Positions 17,934 through 26,707 of a stretch of 64,000 nt of DNA are shown piece by piece. This stretch comes from Bog-473 sp963742035 (lineage in GTDB: Bacteria > Actinomycetota > Acidimicrobiia > Acidimicrobiales > RAAP-2). The notes beneath the pieces were generated by a model. It saw only the letters and a program-made list of their open reading frames with translations. It was not told the origin of the DNA and did no database searches. The stretch's first letter is position 1, and the number at the start of each line of letters is the position of its first letter. The position numbers and the translations under genes are program-made. The DNA is taken from the NCBI GenBank assembly GCA_963742035.1, contig CAVUKH010000006.1, forward strand, positions 62,001 to 126,000, written 5' to 3'.

Positions 17934-18299
17934 TCACGTGATGCCAAAATGCCCTTTCAATGGTTCGCCCCCCAGTACGTGGAGGTGAAGGTGCGGGACC
18001 GAGTTGAGCGCGTCGGGCCCGATGTTGAAGATGAGGCGGTAGCCCCTGTCGGGCACGGCCAGACCGGCGGCGTCGGCCACGGCCCGGGCGCTCAGCAGGA
18101 TGTCGGCCAGGACCGGTCCGTCCTCGCTGCTGACCGTCGAGGCGTCCTCAATATGCCGGCGGGGAACGACCAGCACGTGGAGCGGCGCGGCCGGGTTGAT
18201 GTCCTTGAAGGCCACCGTGGTCGGGGTCTCATGCACCGTCTCGGACGGCACCTCACCAGCCACGATCTTGCAGAAGAGGCAGTCGACGGGGTCGGTCAT
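17934..18299 (-). CDS. HIT family hydrolase (HinT-like)
   Basis: 121 residues. Purine nucleoside phosphoramidase-type HIT fold: N-terminal CLFCKIVAGEVPSETVHE, central PRRHIEDAS and the histidine triad HLHLHVLGG near residue 103-111. The two N-terminal cysteines resemble the zinc-binding pair of HinT relatives. GGGAGG is about 12 nt upstream of the ATG, rather far. It lies between rsmE and phoH in the hrcA cluster, after an 88-bp gap. Confidence 0.93.
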   Translation of the reverse strand: MTDPVDCLFCKIVAGEVPSETVHETPTTVAFKDINPAAPLHVLVVPRRHIEDASTVSSEDGPVLADILLSARAVADAAGLAVPDRGYRLIFNIGPDALNSVPHLHLHVLGGEPLKGHFGIT

Positions 18300-18387
18300 C
18301 CCCGGGGGTCGCCCTCCCTCTGCGCCGGCCTGATCACTGGTCCGAACTTACCGGTCCCGGGGTGGCCACCGTGACCACGGGCGGCGG

Positions 18388-19155
18388 TCACTGTGGCAAC
18401 CCCCCGGCCACCGCCACGGTCCCGGTCCGGAGCGAGGCCAGGATCGCGCCGGCGGTGACTGCGGCCGTCTCGGCCCGCAGGACGCTCAACCCGAACCCCA
18501 CGGTCGGCAGCCCCGAGTCCAGCTCATCCGTGCTCCACCCGCCCTCGGGCCCGACAGCCACGACGTGCTGGGCCAGCGTGGGCCGGTTGCCGCTCAGCTG
18601 GGCCAGCACGACCTCGCCGGGCCCACCCAGTGCCGCCAGGTCGGCAAACGACACGGTGTCGCAGATCTGAGGCAACCAGACACGACGGCACTGCGCTGCC
18701 GCCTCGCGTGCCACCCGCCGCAATTTCTCGACGCTCGCCTGGCCTCGAGCACCGGTCCACCGCACGACGCTCCGCTCGGTGCGCAGGGGCACGATCCGGT
18801 CGATACCCAATTCGGTCAGCTTCTGGACCACCCATTCGGGGCGCTCCCCCTTCACGGGGGCGAAGGCCACCGTGAGCGCCGGCTCGTCCTGTGGCTCGAA
18901 CTGCACCACACCGCCGCCGCCGAGGCCGGTCCCGCCGGCCATCGGCTCGATAAGCGTCGCCGCGCTGCGCCACACGGCGCGCGCCCAGTGGCCGTGCCCG
19001 TCGGCGGCGATCACCTCCTCGCCGTCGCGCAACCGCAGCACCCGGCCCAGATGGTGGGCGTCCTCGTCCGCCAACACCGGATGCGCCGGGTCGTCCACGA
19101 AAACTTGCGAGGCGGCAGCCGCCCGAACGGCGACTGCGATGCCGGCGCTAGCCAA
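18388..19155 (-). CDS. rsmE: 16S rRNA (uracil1498-N3)-methyltransferase RsmE
   Basis: SPOUT-class methyltransferase. With TTG 19155 as start it has 255 residues: an N-terminal PUA-like domain (QVFVDDPAHPVLADEDAHHLGRVLRL) and a knotted C-terminal domain with FAPVKGERPEWVVQKLTELG, AVGPEGGWSTDEL and LSVLRAETA, which form the SAM pocket. TTG 19155 overlaps the dnaJ end by 8 bp; no ATG exists in frame near it. The longer frame to 19194 would lie deeper in dnaJ. Confidence 0.92.
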   Translation of the reverse strand: MASAGIAVAVRAAAASQVFVDDPAHPVLADEDAHHLGRVLRLRDGEEVIAADGHGHWARAVWRSAATLIEPMAGGTGLGGGGVVQFEPQDEPALTVAFAPVKGERPEWVVQKLTELGIDRIVPLRTERSVVRWTGARGQASVEKLRRVAREAAAQCRRVWLPQICDTVSFADLAALGGPGEVVLAQLSGNRPTLAQHVVAVGPEGGWSTDELDSGLPTVGFGLSVLRAETAAVTAGAILASLRTGTVAVAGGLPQ

Positions 19156-20296
19156 AGGCAGAGCGCAGGCGCGAGAACATGCCGCCTTCGCCACCCCCCG
19201 CTCCCGGGGCGGCGACCGACTCGCCGCGTGACGCAGCGAATTGCCGCAGCAACTCGTCCTGCTCTGGGCTGAGATCCGTCGGCGTCTCCACCTGCACGTG
19301 GACGTAGAAGTCGCCCCGGCCCCGACCGCGTAGGTGGGGCACGCCGAGACCCCGAACCCGCTGGACGAACCCGTGCTGGGTGCCCGGTGCGATCGTCAGA
19401 CGTTGCGTCCCGTCCAACGTGTCGACCTCTGTCTCGGTGCCGAGGGCCGCCTGAGCCACGCTGATCGCCAACGTGGTGTGGAGGTTGTCGGCCTCACGCT
19501 CGAACCGCGGGTCGGGGTTGATCACGAGGTGCACGAAGAGTGAGCCGTTCGGGCCGCCCCGCTGGCCCGCCGCGCCCCGATCCGCCAACCGCAGCGTCGA
19601 TCCCTCCTCCACTCCGGCGGGCACCTCCACCGTGAAGGTGTTCTCCTCCATACGGCGACCCTCACCGCGGCAGTCGGCGCAAGGGCTGGGGATCATCTCA
19701 CCCGTCCCGCTGCACCGCGAGCAGGCCACGCTGGTCACCACTTGCCCCAGCAAGGATTGCCGTACCCGACGCAGCTCCCCGGTGCCCTGGCACTCGACGC
19801 AGGTCACGGGCTCGGTGCCGGCGGCCGTTCCCCGGCCGTCGCAGGTGGCGCAGATGGCCGGCAGGCGGACCGAGATCTCCTTGCGAGCACCGAACACGGC
19901 CTCGGAGAATTCGAGATCCAGACTCACCTCTGCGTCGGCGCCCATCTGCGGACCGCGGCGTCGGGTGCCGGCTCCACCCATTTGGCCGAAGAACGCCTCG
20001 AAGATGTCGCCCAGGCCTCCCTCGAAGCCGAAGCCACCGCCGGCACCCGGCTGCCCGCCGAAGACACCCTCGGGGCCGAAGCGGTCGTAGCGGGCCCGTC
20101 GCTCGGGATCGCGCAGCACCTCGTAGGCCACGGTCACCTGCTTGAAGCGGGCCTCTGCGTCGGGGTCGCCCTGGTTGGTATCGGGGTGCAGCTCGCGGGC
20201 GCGGGCGCGGTAGGCCCGCTTGATCTCGTCGTCACTGGCCTCGGGTCCGACGCCGAGCAACGCGTAGAGATCACCCAGTCCGTCAGTGACGGCCAT
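19148..20296 (-). CDS. dnaJ: Chaperone DnaJ
   Basis: 382 residues. J domain with the HPD motif in ARELHPDTNQ, a Gly/Phe-rich linker, four CxxCxGxG zinc repeats (CATCDGRG, CVECQGTG, CSRCSGTG, CADCRGEG) and the C-terminal substrate-binding domains. This is the DnaJ2-type partner found next to hrcA in Actinobacteria; dnaK is not in the window. ATG 20296 overlaps the end of hrcA by 14 bp, so heat-shock control from CIRCE should reach it. Confidence 0.97.
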   Translation of the reverse strand: MAVTDGLGDLYALLGVGPEASDDEIKRAYRARARELHPDTNQGDPDAEARFKQVTVAYEVLRDPERRARYDRFGPEGVFGGQPGAGGGFGFEGGLGDIFEAFFGQMGGAGTRRRGPQMGADAEVSLDLEFSEAVFGARKEISVRLPAICATCDGRGTAAGTEPVTCVECQGTGELRRVRQSLLGQVVTSVACSRCSGTGEMIPSPCADCRGEGRRMEENTFTVEVPAGVEEGSTLRLADRGAAGQRGGPNGSLFVHLVINPDPRFEREADNLHTTLAISVAQAALGTETEVDTLDGTQRLTIAPGTQHGFVQRVRGLGVPHLRGRGRGDFYVHVQVETPTDLSPEQDELLRQFAASRGESVAAPGAGGGEGGMFSRLRSAFG

Positions 20297-21356
20297 CGTG
20301 TCCCCCGCCGATGCGTTGTCCCAGACGCTCGCCCACCACATGGGCGGCGGCCATGGCGCGGGCGTAGTCCATACGTGTCGGGCCGAGCAGCCCCACCGCT
20401 CCGAGGTCCTGTCCGTCGATGGAGACCGGCGCCACGACGACGGCGCACGACGACAGCGGCTCGAATCCGTGTTCGGCGCCGATGGCCACCGAGAGCCCGC
20501 GGTCGAGCACGTCGCGCAACAGGGACACCACGACCAACTGCTGTTCGAGGATGGCCAGAACGGAGCGCACCGTCTCCACGGCGTCGAACGACTCGGCCAA
20601 TCGGGCCGGGCCGCCCACGAACACCTGGTCGCTCTCCATGGCTCCTTCGAGCGAGTCGAAGGCCATGTGCGCCGCCCGGACGAGTTGGTCGACGGCAGCG
20701 GATCCACTCGAGGGGATCGCCCAGGGTTGGGCCAGTGTGCGCCCGACCATATGCGACGTCAGCAACGTGCCCGCGCGGGCCAGGGCGTCTTCGGAGGTCT
20801 CGGCGGACAGGTCGATGGTCCGCTTCTCGACCGCCCCGTCGGAGAGCACCACGACCAGGAGCGCATGGAGCGGCGAAAGGCCCACCAGTTGGACCGAGCG
20901 GATGGTGGCCGTGTCGTGCGAGGGGCCCACGACCACGGCGGCGTAGGAGGTCAGCTCGGACAGCAGGCCCGAGGCCCGTTCGAGAACGGTCTCCATCTCA
21001 CCGTGGACCTGGTCGAAGAACTGGCTGACCTGCTTCCGCTGGCTCGGACCGAGCACGCCGGGCCCCGCCAGATGGTCGACGAAGAAGCGATACCCCTTGT
21101 CGGTCGGGATACGGCCGGCACTGGTATGGGGCTGGACCAGGTATCCCTCGCGCTCGAGGGCCACCATTTCGGAACGGACCGTGGCGGAGGACACCTGCAC
21201 CCCCGGCGAATTGGCGACGTGGGAGGAGCCGACGGGCTCGGCGGTCCCGATGTACTCGGTGACGACCGCCTCCAGAATGGCCGCCCGGCGGGCGTTGAGG
21301 TCGCGCGCGTCACCGGCAGCGTCGGTGAGCGGAATGGAGTCAGGGGGCGGTGTCAT
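20283..21356 (-). CDS. hrcA: Heat-inducible transcription repressor HrcA
   Basis: 357 residues. N-terminal winged helix (AILEAVVTEYIGTAEPVGS, then VSSATVRSEMVALEREGYL and HTSAGRIPTDKGYR) and a GAF-like dimerisation core. It represses heat-shock genes by binding CIRCE and depends on GroE-type chaperones for folding. A CIRCE copy ends 8 bp upstream of ATG 21356, so the gene is autoregulated together with dnaJ and probably the genes behind it. A TTG at 21374 would sit inside the operator and is rejected. Confidence 0.96.
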   Translation of the reverse strand: MTPPPDSIPLTDAAGDARDLNARRAAILEAVVTEYIGTAEPVGSSHVANSPGVQVSSATVRSEMVALEREGYLVQPHTSAGRIPTDKGYRFFVDHLAGPGVLGPSQRKQVSQFFDQVHGEMETVLERASGLLSELTSYAAVVVGPSHDTATIRSVQLVGLSPLHALLVVVLSDGAVEKRTIDLSAETSEDALARAGTLLTSHMVGRTLAQPWAIPSSGSAAVDQLVRAAHMAFDSLEGAMESDQVFVGGPARLAESFDAVETVRSVLAILEQQLVVVSLLRDVLDRGLSVAIGAEHGFEPLSSCAVVVAPVSIDGQDLGAVGLLGPTRMDYARAMAAAHVVGERLGQRIGGGHDGRH

Positions 21357-21363
21357 GAAGTGC

Positions 21364-21390
21364 CTGGCACTCAAGTCTACCGAGTGCCAG
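21364..21390. promoter_or_regulatory. CIRCE operator (HrcA binding site)
   Basis: CTGGCACTC, nine-base spacer, GAGTGCCAG: a perfect 9-bp inverted repeat differing from the consensus TTAGCACTC-N9-GAGTGCTAA only at the second and third positions of each arm. It lies directly upstream of hrcA. Confidence 0.93.
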
Positions 21391-21460
21391 GGCTGCGCCC
21401 GTGAGCGCCGCCCTCGCGTTCGGTCGCCGGGCCGGCCGGCCGTCGGCCGGTCGTCGGCCC

Positions 21461-23278
21461 TCAGTCATCACCCAGGCGCAAGGCCGAAATGAATGCCTCC
21501 TGGGGCACCTCGACCCGCCCGATGTTCTTCATCTTCTTCTTGCCCTCTTTCTGCTTCTCGAGCAGCTTTCTCTTGCGGGTGATGTCACCGCCGTAGCACT
21601 TGGCCAGCACGTCCTTGCGCTTCGCCTTGACGGTCTCCCGGGCCACAATGCGGCCGCCGATGGCCGCCTGTATCGGCACGTCGAAGAGCTGGCGTGGGAT
21701 GAGCTCACGCAGCTTCTCGGCCATCTTCCGCCCGTAGGTGTCCGCCGTCGCCTTGTGCACGATGGTCGAGAAGGCGTCGACCGGCGCATGATTGATGAGG
21801 ATGTCGACCCGAACCAGGTTGCCGGTCGCGTAGTCCTCCGGCTCGTAGTCAAGGCTGGCGTAGCCCTTGGTCCGGCTCTTGAGCTGGTCGAAGAAGTCGA
21901 TGACGACCTCCGCCAGCGGCAGCGTGTAGACGAGCTCGACCCGCTCGGGCGAGAGGTACTCCATGCGCGTCATCTCCCCCCGCTTGCCCTGGCACAGCTC
22001 CATGACGGTGCCGGTGTACTCGGTGGGCGTGATGATGGTGGCCGACAGCATCGGCTCGTCGATGTGGTCGATGCGGCTGGCGTCCGGGAGCTCGGTGGGG
22101 TTGTCGACGTCGAGCTCCGACCCATCGGTCAAGAAGGCCCGATACTCCACGCTCGGCGCCGTGGCGATCAGGGAGAGGTCGAACTCACGCTCCAGCCGCT
22201 CACGCACGATCTCCATGTGCAACAGACCCAGGAAGCCGCAGCGGAACCCGATGCCCAGGGCGTGGGACGACTCGGGCTCGAAGGTGAAGCTGGCGTCGTT
22301 GAGCTTCAGGCGATCGAGGGCGTCACGCAGGTCGGGCAGCTCGTCACCGTCGACCGGGTAGAGGCCGCAGAAGACCATCGGCTTGGGGTCGCGGTAGCCG
22401 GCCAGCGCGTCGGTCGCACCGTGTTGCGCGGTGGTGACGGTCTCACCGGAGCGGGCCTCACCGACGTCCTTGATCCCTGCGATGAGGTAGCCCACCTCGC
22501 CCGGCCCGAGCGCCTCGACGGGAACAGCCACGGGCGTGCGCACGCCCACCTCTTCGATGTCGTGCACCGCATTGGCCTGCATGAACCGCAGGCGCGCCCC
22601 GTCATGGAGGGACCCGTCCACAATCCGGATGGAGCTCACCACGCCGCGGTACTGGTCGTAGGACGAGTCGAAGATCAGCGCCCGCAGCGGCGCCGCGGGG
22701 TCGCCCTGGGGCGGGGGGATGCGGGCGATGATGGCGTCGAGCAGCTCGGGCACGCCCTCCCCCGTCTTGGCCGAGATGTGCAGGATGCTCTCCGCCGGCA
22801 GTCCCAACACGTGCTCGATCTCGAGGGCGCAACGGACCGGGTCCGCCGCCGGCAGGTCGATCTTGTTGAGGACCGGCACGATCTCGAGGTCGTTCTCAAT
22901 GGCCTGGTAGCAGTTGGCCAGCGTCTGGGCCTGAATGCCCTGCGACGCGTCGACCAACAGGACGGCCCCTTCGCAGGCCGCCAGCGACCGTGAGACCTCG
23001 TACCCGAAGTCGACGTGGCCCGGCGTGTCGATCAGGTGGAGGATGTGGTCGGCGTGCACCACCCGGACGTTCTGGGCCTTGATGGTGATACCCCGCTCCC
23101 GCTCGATGTCCATGGAGTCGAGGTATTGCTCCCGCATGAGGCGGGGATCGACGGCCCCCGTGATCTCGAGGATGCGGTCGGACAGGGTCGACTTGCCGTG
23201 GTCGACGTGACTGATGATGGAGAAGTTGCGGATGCGCTCGACCGCAACGGGTCCAGCTGCGGTAACGGGGGGCGGCAC
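21461..23278 (-). CDS. lepA: Elongation factor 4 (LepA)
   Basis: Translational GTPase acting on stalled or assembling ribosomes. 605 residues from GTG 23278. Switch and nucleotide motifs: HVDHGKSTLSDRI, RGITIKAQ, DTPGHVDF, NKIDLP. The C-terminal LepA-specific domain ends with KCYGGDITRKRKLLEKQKEGK, and the last basic stretch MKNIGRVEVPQEAFISAL is typical. The next in-frame start upstream (23380) adds a non-conserved Arg/Pro-rich segment. It is divergent from rpsT, a common pairing. Confidence 0.96.
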   Translation of the reverse strand: MPPPVTAAGPVAVERIRNFSIISHVDHGKSTLSDRILEITGAVDPRLMREQYLDSMDIERERGITIKAQNVRVVHADHILHLIDTPGHVDFGYEVSRSLAACEGAVLLVDASQGIQAQTLANCYQAIENDLEIVPVLNKIDLPAADPVRCALEIEHVLGLPAESILHISAKTGEGVPELLDAIIARIPPPQGDPAAPLRALIFDSSYDQYRGVVSSIRIVDGSLHDGARLRFMQANAVHDIEEVGVRTPVAVPVEALGPGEVGYLIAGIKDVGEARSGETVTTAQHGATDALAGYRDPKPMVFCGLYPVDGDELPDLRDALDRLKLNDASFTFEPESSHALGIGFRCGFLGLLHMEIVRERLEREFDLSLIATAPSVEYRAFLTDGSELDVDNPTELPDASRIDHIDEPMLSATIITPTEYTGTVMELCQGKRGEMTRMEYLSPERVELVYTLPLAEVVIDFFDQLKSRTKGYASLDYEPEDYATGNLVRVDILINHAPVDAFSTIVHKATADTYGRKMAEKLRELIPRQLFDVPIQAAIGGRIVARETVKAKRKDVLAKCYGGDITRKRKLLEKQKEGKKKMKNIGRVEVPQEAFISALRLGDD

Positions 23279-23384
23279 GGTCAGTCGATCGTACCGGCCC
23301 AGGTCGGCGCCCTCGGTCGCCTGGCCTGGGAGCACGGGACGCTCCCGCCGCCATGGCGCCGGCCGAAATAGGCCCACCACCTGC

Positions 23385-23460
23385 TAGGGTTGTCATCCGC
23401 ACCGGTGAGGCCCTGGCCCGCCGCAGCCCCCTTTCGAAGAAGACTGAGGATCGACACGTG
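23385..23460 (+). promoter_or_regulatory. rpsT promoter and leader
   Basis: TAGGGT at 23385-23390 fits the -10 pattern of this window; transcription would begin near 23397, giving a leader of about 60 nt. GAGGA at 23447-23451 is a ribosome binding site seven nt before the GTG start at 23458. Confidence 0.5.
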
Positions 23461-23733
23461 GCCAACATCAAAAGCCAGATCAAGCGGAACCGCCAGAACG
23501 AGAAGCGGCGGCTGCGCAACAAGTCCGTGCGGGCCGAACTGCGCACACGCACGAAGTCGGCCGTGAGCGCGGCGGAGAGCGGGGCCGAGGACAGCGCCGA
23601 GTCACTGCGCCTGGCGGTCAAGCGGATCGACAAGGCTGCCGCCCAGGGTGTCATTCACAAGAACACGGCGGCGAACCACAAGTCGCGCCTGGTACGGCGC
23701 GTCGCCGCCATTGAGGCGTCGGCCGCGGAGTAG
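23458..23733 (+). CDS. rpsT: 30S ribosomal protein S20
   Basis: 91 residues, very basic. VANIKSQIKRNRQNEKRR at the start, then KSVRAELRTRTK and the end segment GVIHKNTAANHKSRLVRR are diagnostic of bS20. GTG start with GAGGA at a suitable distance. It binds 16S rRNA early in 30S assembly. Confidence 0.97.
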   Translation: MANIKSQIKRNRQNEKRRLRNKSVRAELRTRTKSAVSAAESGAEDSAESLRLAVKRIDKAAAQGVIHKNTAANHKSRLVRRVAAIEASAAE

Positions 23734-23773
23734 CAGCGGACCGACGCTCCGGGGCTGACGACGGGTCGGGCGG

Positions 23774-24280
23774 CTACCCGTCCATGTGGAAGGTGAACAT
23801 CTTCTCCGGCACGATGCGGATTCCGACGGCGTCCATCGCCTCCAGCCCCTCCTCGAACTCTGGGCCTGCCTTGGGCAGGTACTCGTCGAGCATGGCCTGA
23901 CGCAATTCCTCGTTGGCCGGGTCGTCAAGGGCCCAGTACTCGGCCCTGCCGTGCACGGTGACGGCCAACTCCTCCCCCGGGAGATGGGTGGCACTGCAGG
24001 CAGGACGCCGAGCCAGGTGCCGCAGACGGACCGCGTCGCGCCCGGTGCTGAACCAGAAGGTTCCGTGCAGGAAGTAACCGTCGACCGGACCGGCGAGCGG
24101 GCGCCCGTCGGCGGTCACCGTGGCCAGCACCAGCAGACGCATCCCCTGCAGGCGCTCCGTGAGTTCGACCGCACTGAGCCCGCGCTCGTCCGCGATGTCT
24201 CGCAGATGGGGGCCGGCGGACGCCAGGGAGGCGTCGAGCAGCGTCTGGAGGTCCGTCATTTCTTCCGGTGTCTCGAACAT
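23774..24280 (-). CDS. Pyridoxamine-5'-phosphate-oxidase-like flavin/F420-binding protein
   Basis: 168 residues with the split-barrel pattern: LLVLATVTADGRPLAGPVDG, GTFWFSTGRDAVRLRHLARRP, then ELAVTVHGRAEYW. Relatives bind FMN, F420 or heme, so substrate is open. ATG 24280 is used; ATG 24259 (MTDLQTLLDAS) is an equally possible start. Divergent from a VOC gene, single. Confidence 0.8.
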   Translation of the reverse strand: MFETPEEMTDLQTLLDASLASAGPHLRDIADERGLSAVELTERLQGMRLLVLATVTADGRPLAGPVDGYFLHGTFWFSTGRDAVRLRHLARRPACSATHLPGEELAVTVHGRAEYWALDDPANEELRQAMLDEYLPKAGPEFEEGLEAMDAVGIRIVPEKMFTFHMDG

Positions 24281-24380
24281 GGACCCAGTCCAACACAGTG
24301 GTGCTCATCACCCTCGGCCTCAGAGGTGTCGAGACCGTCACGGGGTGTACAGAGGGCGGGACAAGGCGCACAGTTCCACT

Positions 24381-24788
24381 ATGAGCACCACCACCCCTGC
24401 CCCCTCGACCGCGGTGATCCCGATCCTCGTCTACGAGGACATCGAGGCCGCCCATGACTTCCTGGTCCAGACGTTCGGCCTGACCTCGGGTGGGCTGCAC
24501 CGCCTCGACGACGGCACCGTCGTGCACGGTGAGGTCCGCAACGGCGACGCCCCCATCTGGCTGCACCGTGTGACGGCCGAGGCAGAACTGGACTCCCCGC
24601 GGCACGCCGCCATGTCACACGGCGGGTTGTCCCTCCGTATCGCCGACGTCGACGCGCACCACGACCGGGTCAAGGCGGCCGGAGCGAGGATCGACAGCGA
24701 GCCCACCGACCAGCCCTATGGTCTGCGCGAGTACGGCGTCCGGGACCTCGAGAACCACCGGTGGTGGTTCGCTTCACCGCTGGACTGA
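24381..24788 (+). CDS. VOC (glyoxalase/bleomycin-resistance) family protein
   Basis: 135 residues forming two beta-alpha-beta-beta-beta modules: VIPILVYEDIEAAHDFLVQTFGL, and near the end GLREYGVRDLENHRWWFASP. The mid-segment has a paired His (VDAHHDR). The pattern suits the PhnB-like branch of VOC proteins. Substrate unknown. It ends 4 bp before the stop codon of holA, convergently. Confidence 0.85.
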   Translation: MSTTTPAPSTAVIPILVYEDIEAAHDFLVQTFGLTSGGLHRLDDGTVVHGEVRNGDAPIWLHRVTAEAELDSPRHAAMSHGGLSLRIADVDAHHDRVKAAGARIDSEPTDQPYGLREYGVRDLENHRWWFASPLD

Positions 24789-24792
24789 AGCG

Positions 24793-25811
24793 TCAGCGGC
24801 GGGCGCCCGCACGGGGGCGCGACGCCCGGACCGGACGGGTCTGGCGGGCCAAACGGGCCACCAGAATCTCGATCACGACTTCGGCGTCCATCCCGCTCGC
24901 GCCGCGCACGTCCAGGTCGGCCGCCGCGATGAGGTTGATCGCCTCGGCGATCCTGGTGCTGCCCAAGCGCCGACACTGCTCCAGCGCCTTCTTGGCCACG
25001 AACGGGGCGGTCCCGAGGACGGCGGCGGCGTCGCGATCCGTGCCGACGTCGTCGCCGTCGAGCACCAGCATGTTGGAGAAATGGCCGTGCAGCGTGGCCA
25101 GCACCTGCACCGGCGCCAGGCCCCCCGCCTCGAGCATGCGCCGGAGCACCATGAGGGCCCGACCCGGCTCGCCCTTGTCGATGGCGTCGGTGAGCTCATA
25201 GCGCGGGACGTTGCCCGCCTCGCCCAGATACGGCGCCAGGTCGTCCGCCGTCACCCGGGCGCCCTCGCCGTACGCCGCGCTGAGCGCTCCGAGCAGACCC
25301 TCGACGCGGCCGAGATCCTCGCCGACGTGCCTGGCCAGCAGATCGGCGGCCTGCGGCTCGAGCTTGACCGGGGCGGCACGGAGGTGCTCGTGGAGCCAGG
25401 CCTTGCGGTCCCCGGCCTTGCTCGTCGTGACATCCATGACCCGCCCTGCGCTGCTCACGGCCTTGACCAGCGGCGCCGGGATCGTCCCTCCCCCCCGACC
25501 AGGATGAGCACGGTCGACGGCAGGGGGTCCTGCACCACCTCCACGAGCCGCGGCACGTCGGCGGTGAGCAGCCGCCCGGCTTCGCGCACCACGACCACCC
25601 GGCGGTCGACCAGGAAGGGTGGGGTCAGGCAGGCGTCCACGACGGCGCCCACGCTGAGCTCGTCCCCGGCGCCGCCACCGATCTCCTCAACGATCAGTGC
25701 GTGGTCGCCGTCACCCACCACTTCGTCGAGGAGCCCGCGGACGGCCTGCGCCACCAGGGCGGCGTCATCCCCCTTGACCAGATAGACGGGTGCCGGCGCC
25801 GGCGCGCTCAC
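24793..25811 (-). pseudogene. holA: DNA polymerase III subunit delta, interrupted by a one-base frameshift
   Basis: The clamp-loader delta subunit is split between two frames. The first part (25811 to about 25497) reads APVYLVKGDDAALVAQAV... up to STVLILVGG. The second (about 25489 to 24793) reads TIPAPLVKAVSSAGR...KAWLHEHL and continues to the normal end. They join if the G run on the coding strand (C7 at 25490-25496) had eight bases, giving ILVGGGGTIPAPLV and a normal 339-residue protein. holA is essential, so a sequencing or assembly error, or recoding, is likelier than a true pseudogene. GTG 25811 overlaps the folP stop (GTGA). Confidence 0.85.
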
Positions 25812-26707
25812 TCGGCCTCACCGATGGCGGCGAGCACGTCACGGGCCCGGCGGGTTCCCTCGACGTCGTGCACGCGCACAATGCGGCAACCCCAGGCGAT
25901 GCCGAGGGCCGCCGCGCCGATGGAAGCCTCACGCCGCTCGGTCAGCTCCACATCGAGGATCTTCCCCAGGAACGTCTTGTTGGACGCCGAGAGCAGGAGC
26001 GGGTAGCCGAGCGCGGCCAGGGTGGAGGAGGCGCGCAGCAGCGTCAACGACTGCTCGGCAGTCTTGCCGAGATCGAGGCCGGCATCGAGCACGATCCGTT
26101 CCGCCGGGAGGCCGGCGGCCCGGGCGCCATCGGCGCGTTCGCCGAGGAAGCGAGCCACGTCGTTTACCACGTCGTCGTACTGCGGGTCGGGATCGGCGAC
26201 CCGGGGGGCGAGGCGGATATGGGTGATGACCACGGCCGCATTGTGCTCGGCCGCGGCGGGCGCGTAGTCGGGATCTGCCAGGCCACTGATGTCGTTGCCC
26301 ATCACCGCACCTTCGGCGTAGCAGGCACGGGCGACCGAGGCGCGCCAGGTGTCGACCGAGACCGGCGTGTCGAATCGGGCCACGAGCCCGGCCACCACCG
26401 GCACGACTCGGTCGAGCTCCTCGGACTCGCTGACATCGGGACCCGGTCCGGCTTTGACCCCTCCGATATCGAGGATGTCCGCCCCGTCGGCCACCAGTTG
26501 CTCGGCCCGACCGTAGAGCTTGTCGAGCTCGAAGGTGGCGCCCTTGTCGTAGAACGAGTCGGGGGTGCGGTTGAGGATCCCCATGACGAGCGCGCGGTGG
26601 GTGAGGTCGTAGCGCCGACCGCCGAGATCGAGCAGCGGGGAGAGACGCGGTCCGGCGTCGGTCCGGTGCGTGTCGGTGGTGTTGGTCCCGGCGCCCGGCC
26701 CGGCCAT
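25808..26707 (-). CDS. folP: Dihydropteroate synthase homologue, FolP2 type
   Basis: 299 residues with a TIM-barrel DHPS fold: VMGILNRTPDSFYDKGATF, DILDIGGVKAGPG, PVSVDTWRASVA and a late SNKTFLGK. This matches the mycobacterial FolP2 branch (RTPDSFYD, GGVKAGPG) rather than classic DHPS, whose pABA/pterin loops read NVTPDSF and GGEST.RPG. Loss of the Ser-Thr-Arg loop suggests the enzyme may not make dihydropteroate. Start ATG 26707 overlaps the thioredoxin-like stop by one base; its stop overlaps holA. Confidence 0.88.
   Translation of the reverse strand: MAGPGAGTNTTDTHRTDAGPRLSPLLDLGGRRYDLTHRALVMGILNRTPDSFYDKGATFELDKLYGRAEQLVADGADILDIGGVKAGPGPDVSESEELDRVVPVVAGLVARFDTPVSVDTWRASVARACYAEGAVMGNDISGLADPDYAPAAAEHNAAVVITHIRLAPRVADPDPQYDDVVNDVARFLGERADGARAAGLPAERIVLDAGLDLGKTAEQSLTLLRASSTLAALGYPLLLSASNKTFLGKILDVELTERREASIGAAALGIAWGCRIVRVHDVEGTRRARDVLAAIGEAE

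Noticed and set aside
17926..17947. TTG 17947 as the phoH start
   Set aside because: It would overlap the HIT gene by 14 bp and adds seven non-conserved residues; ATG 17926 fits better.
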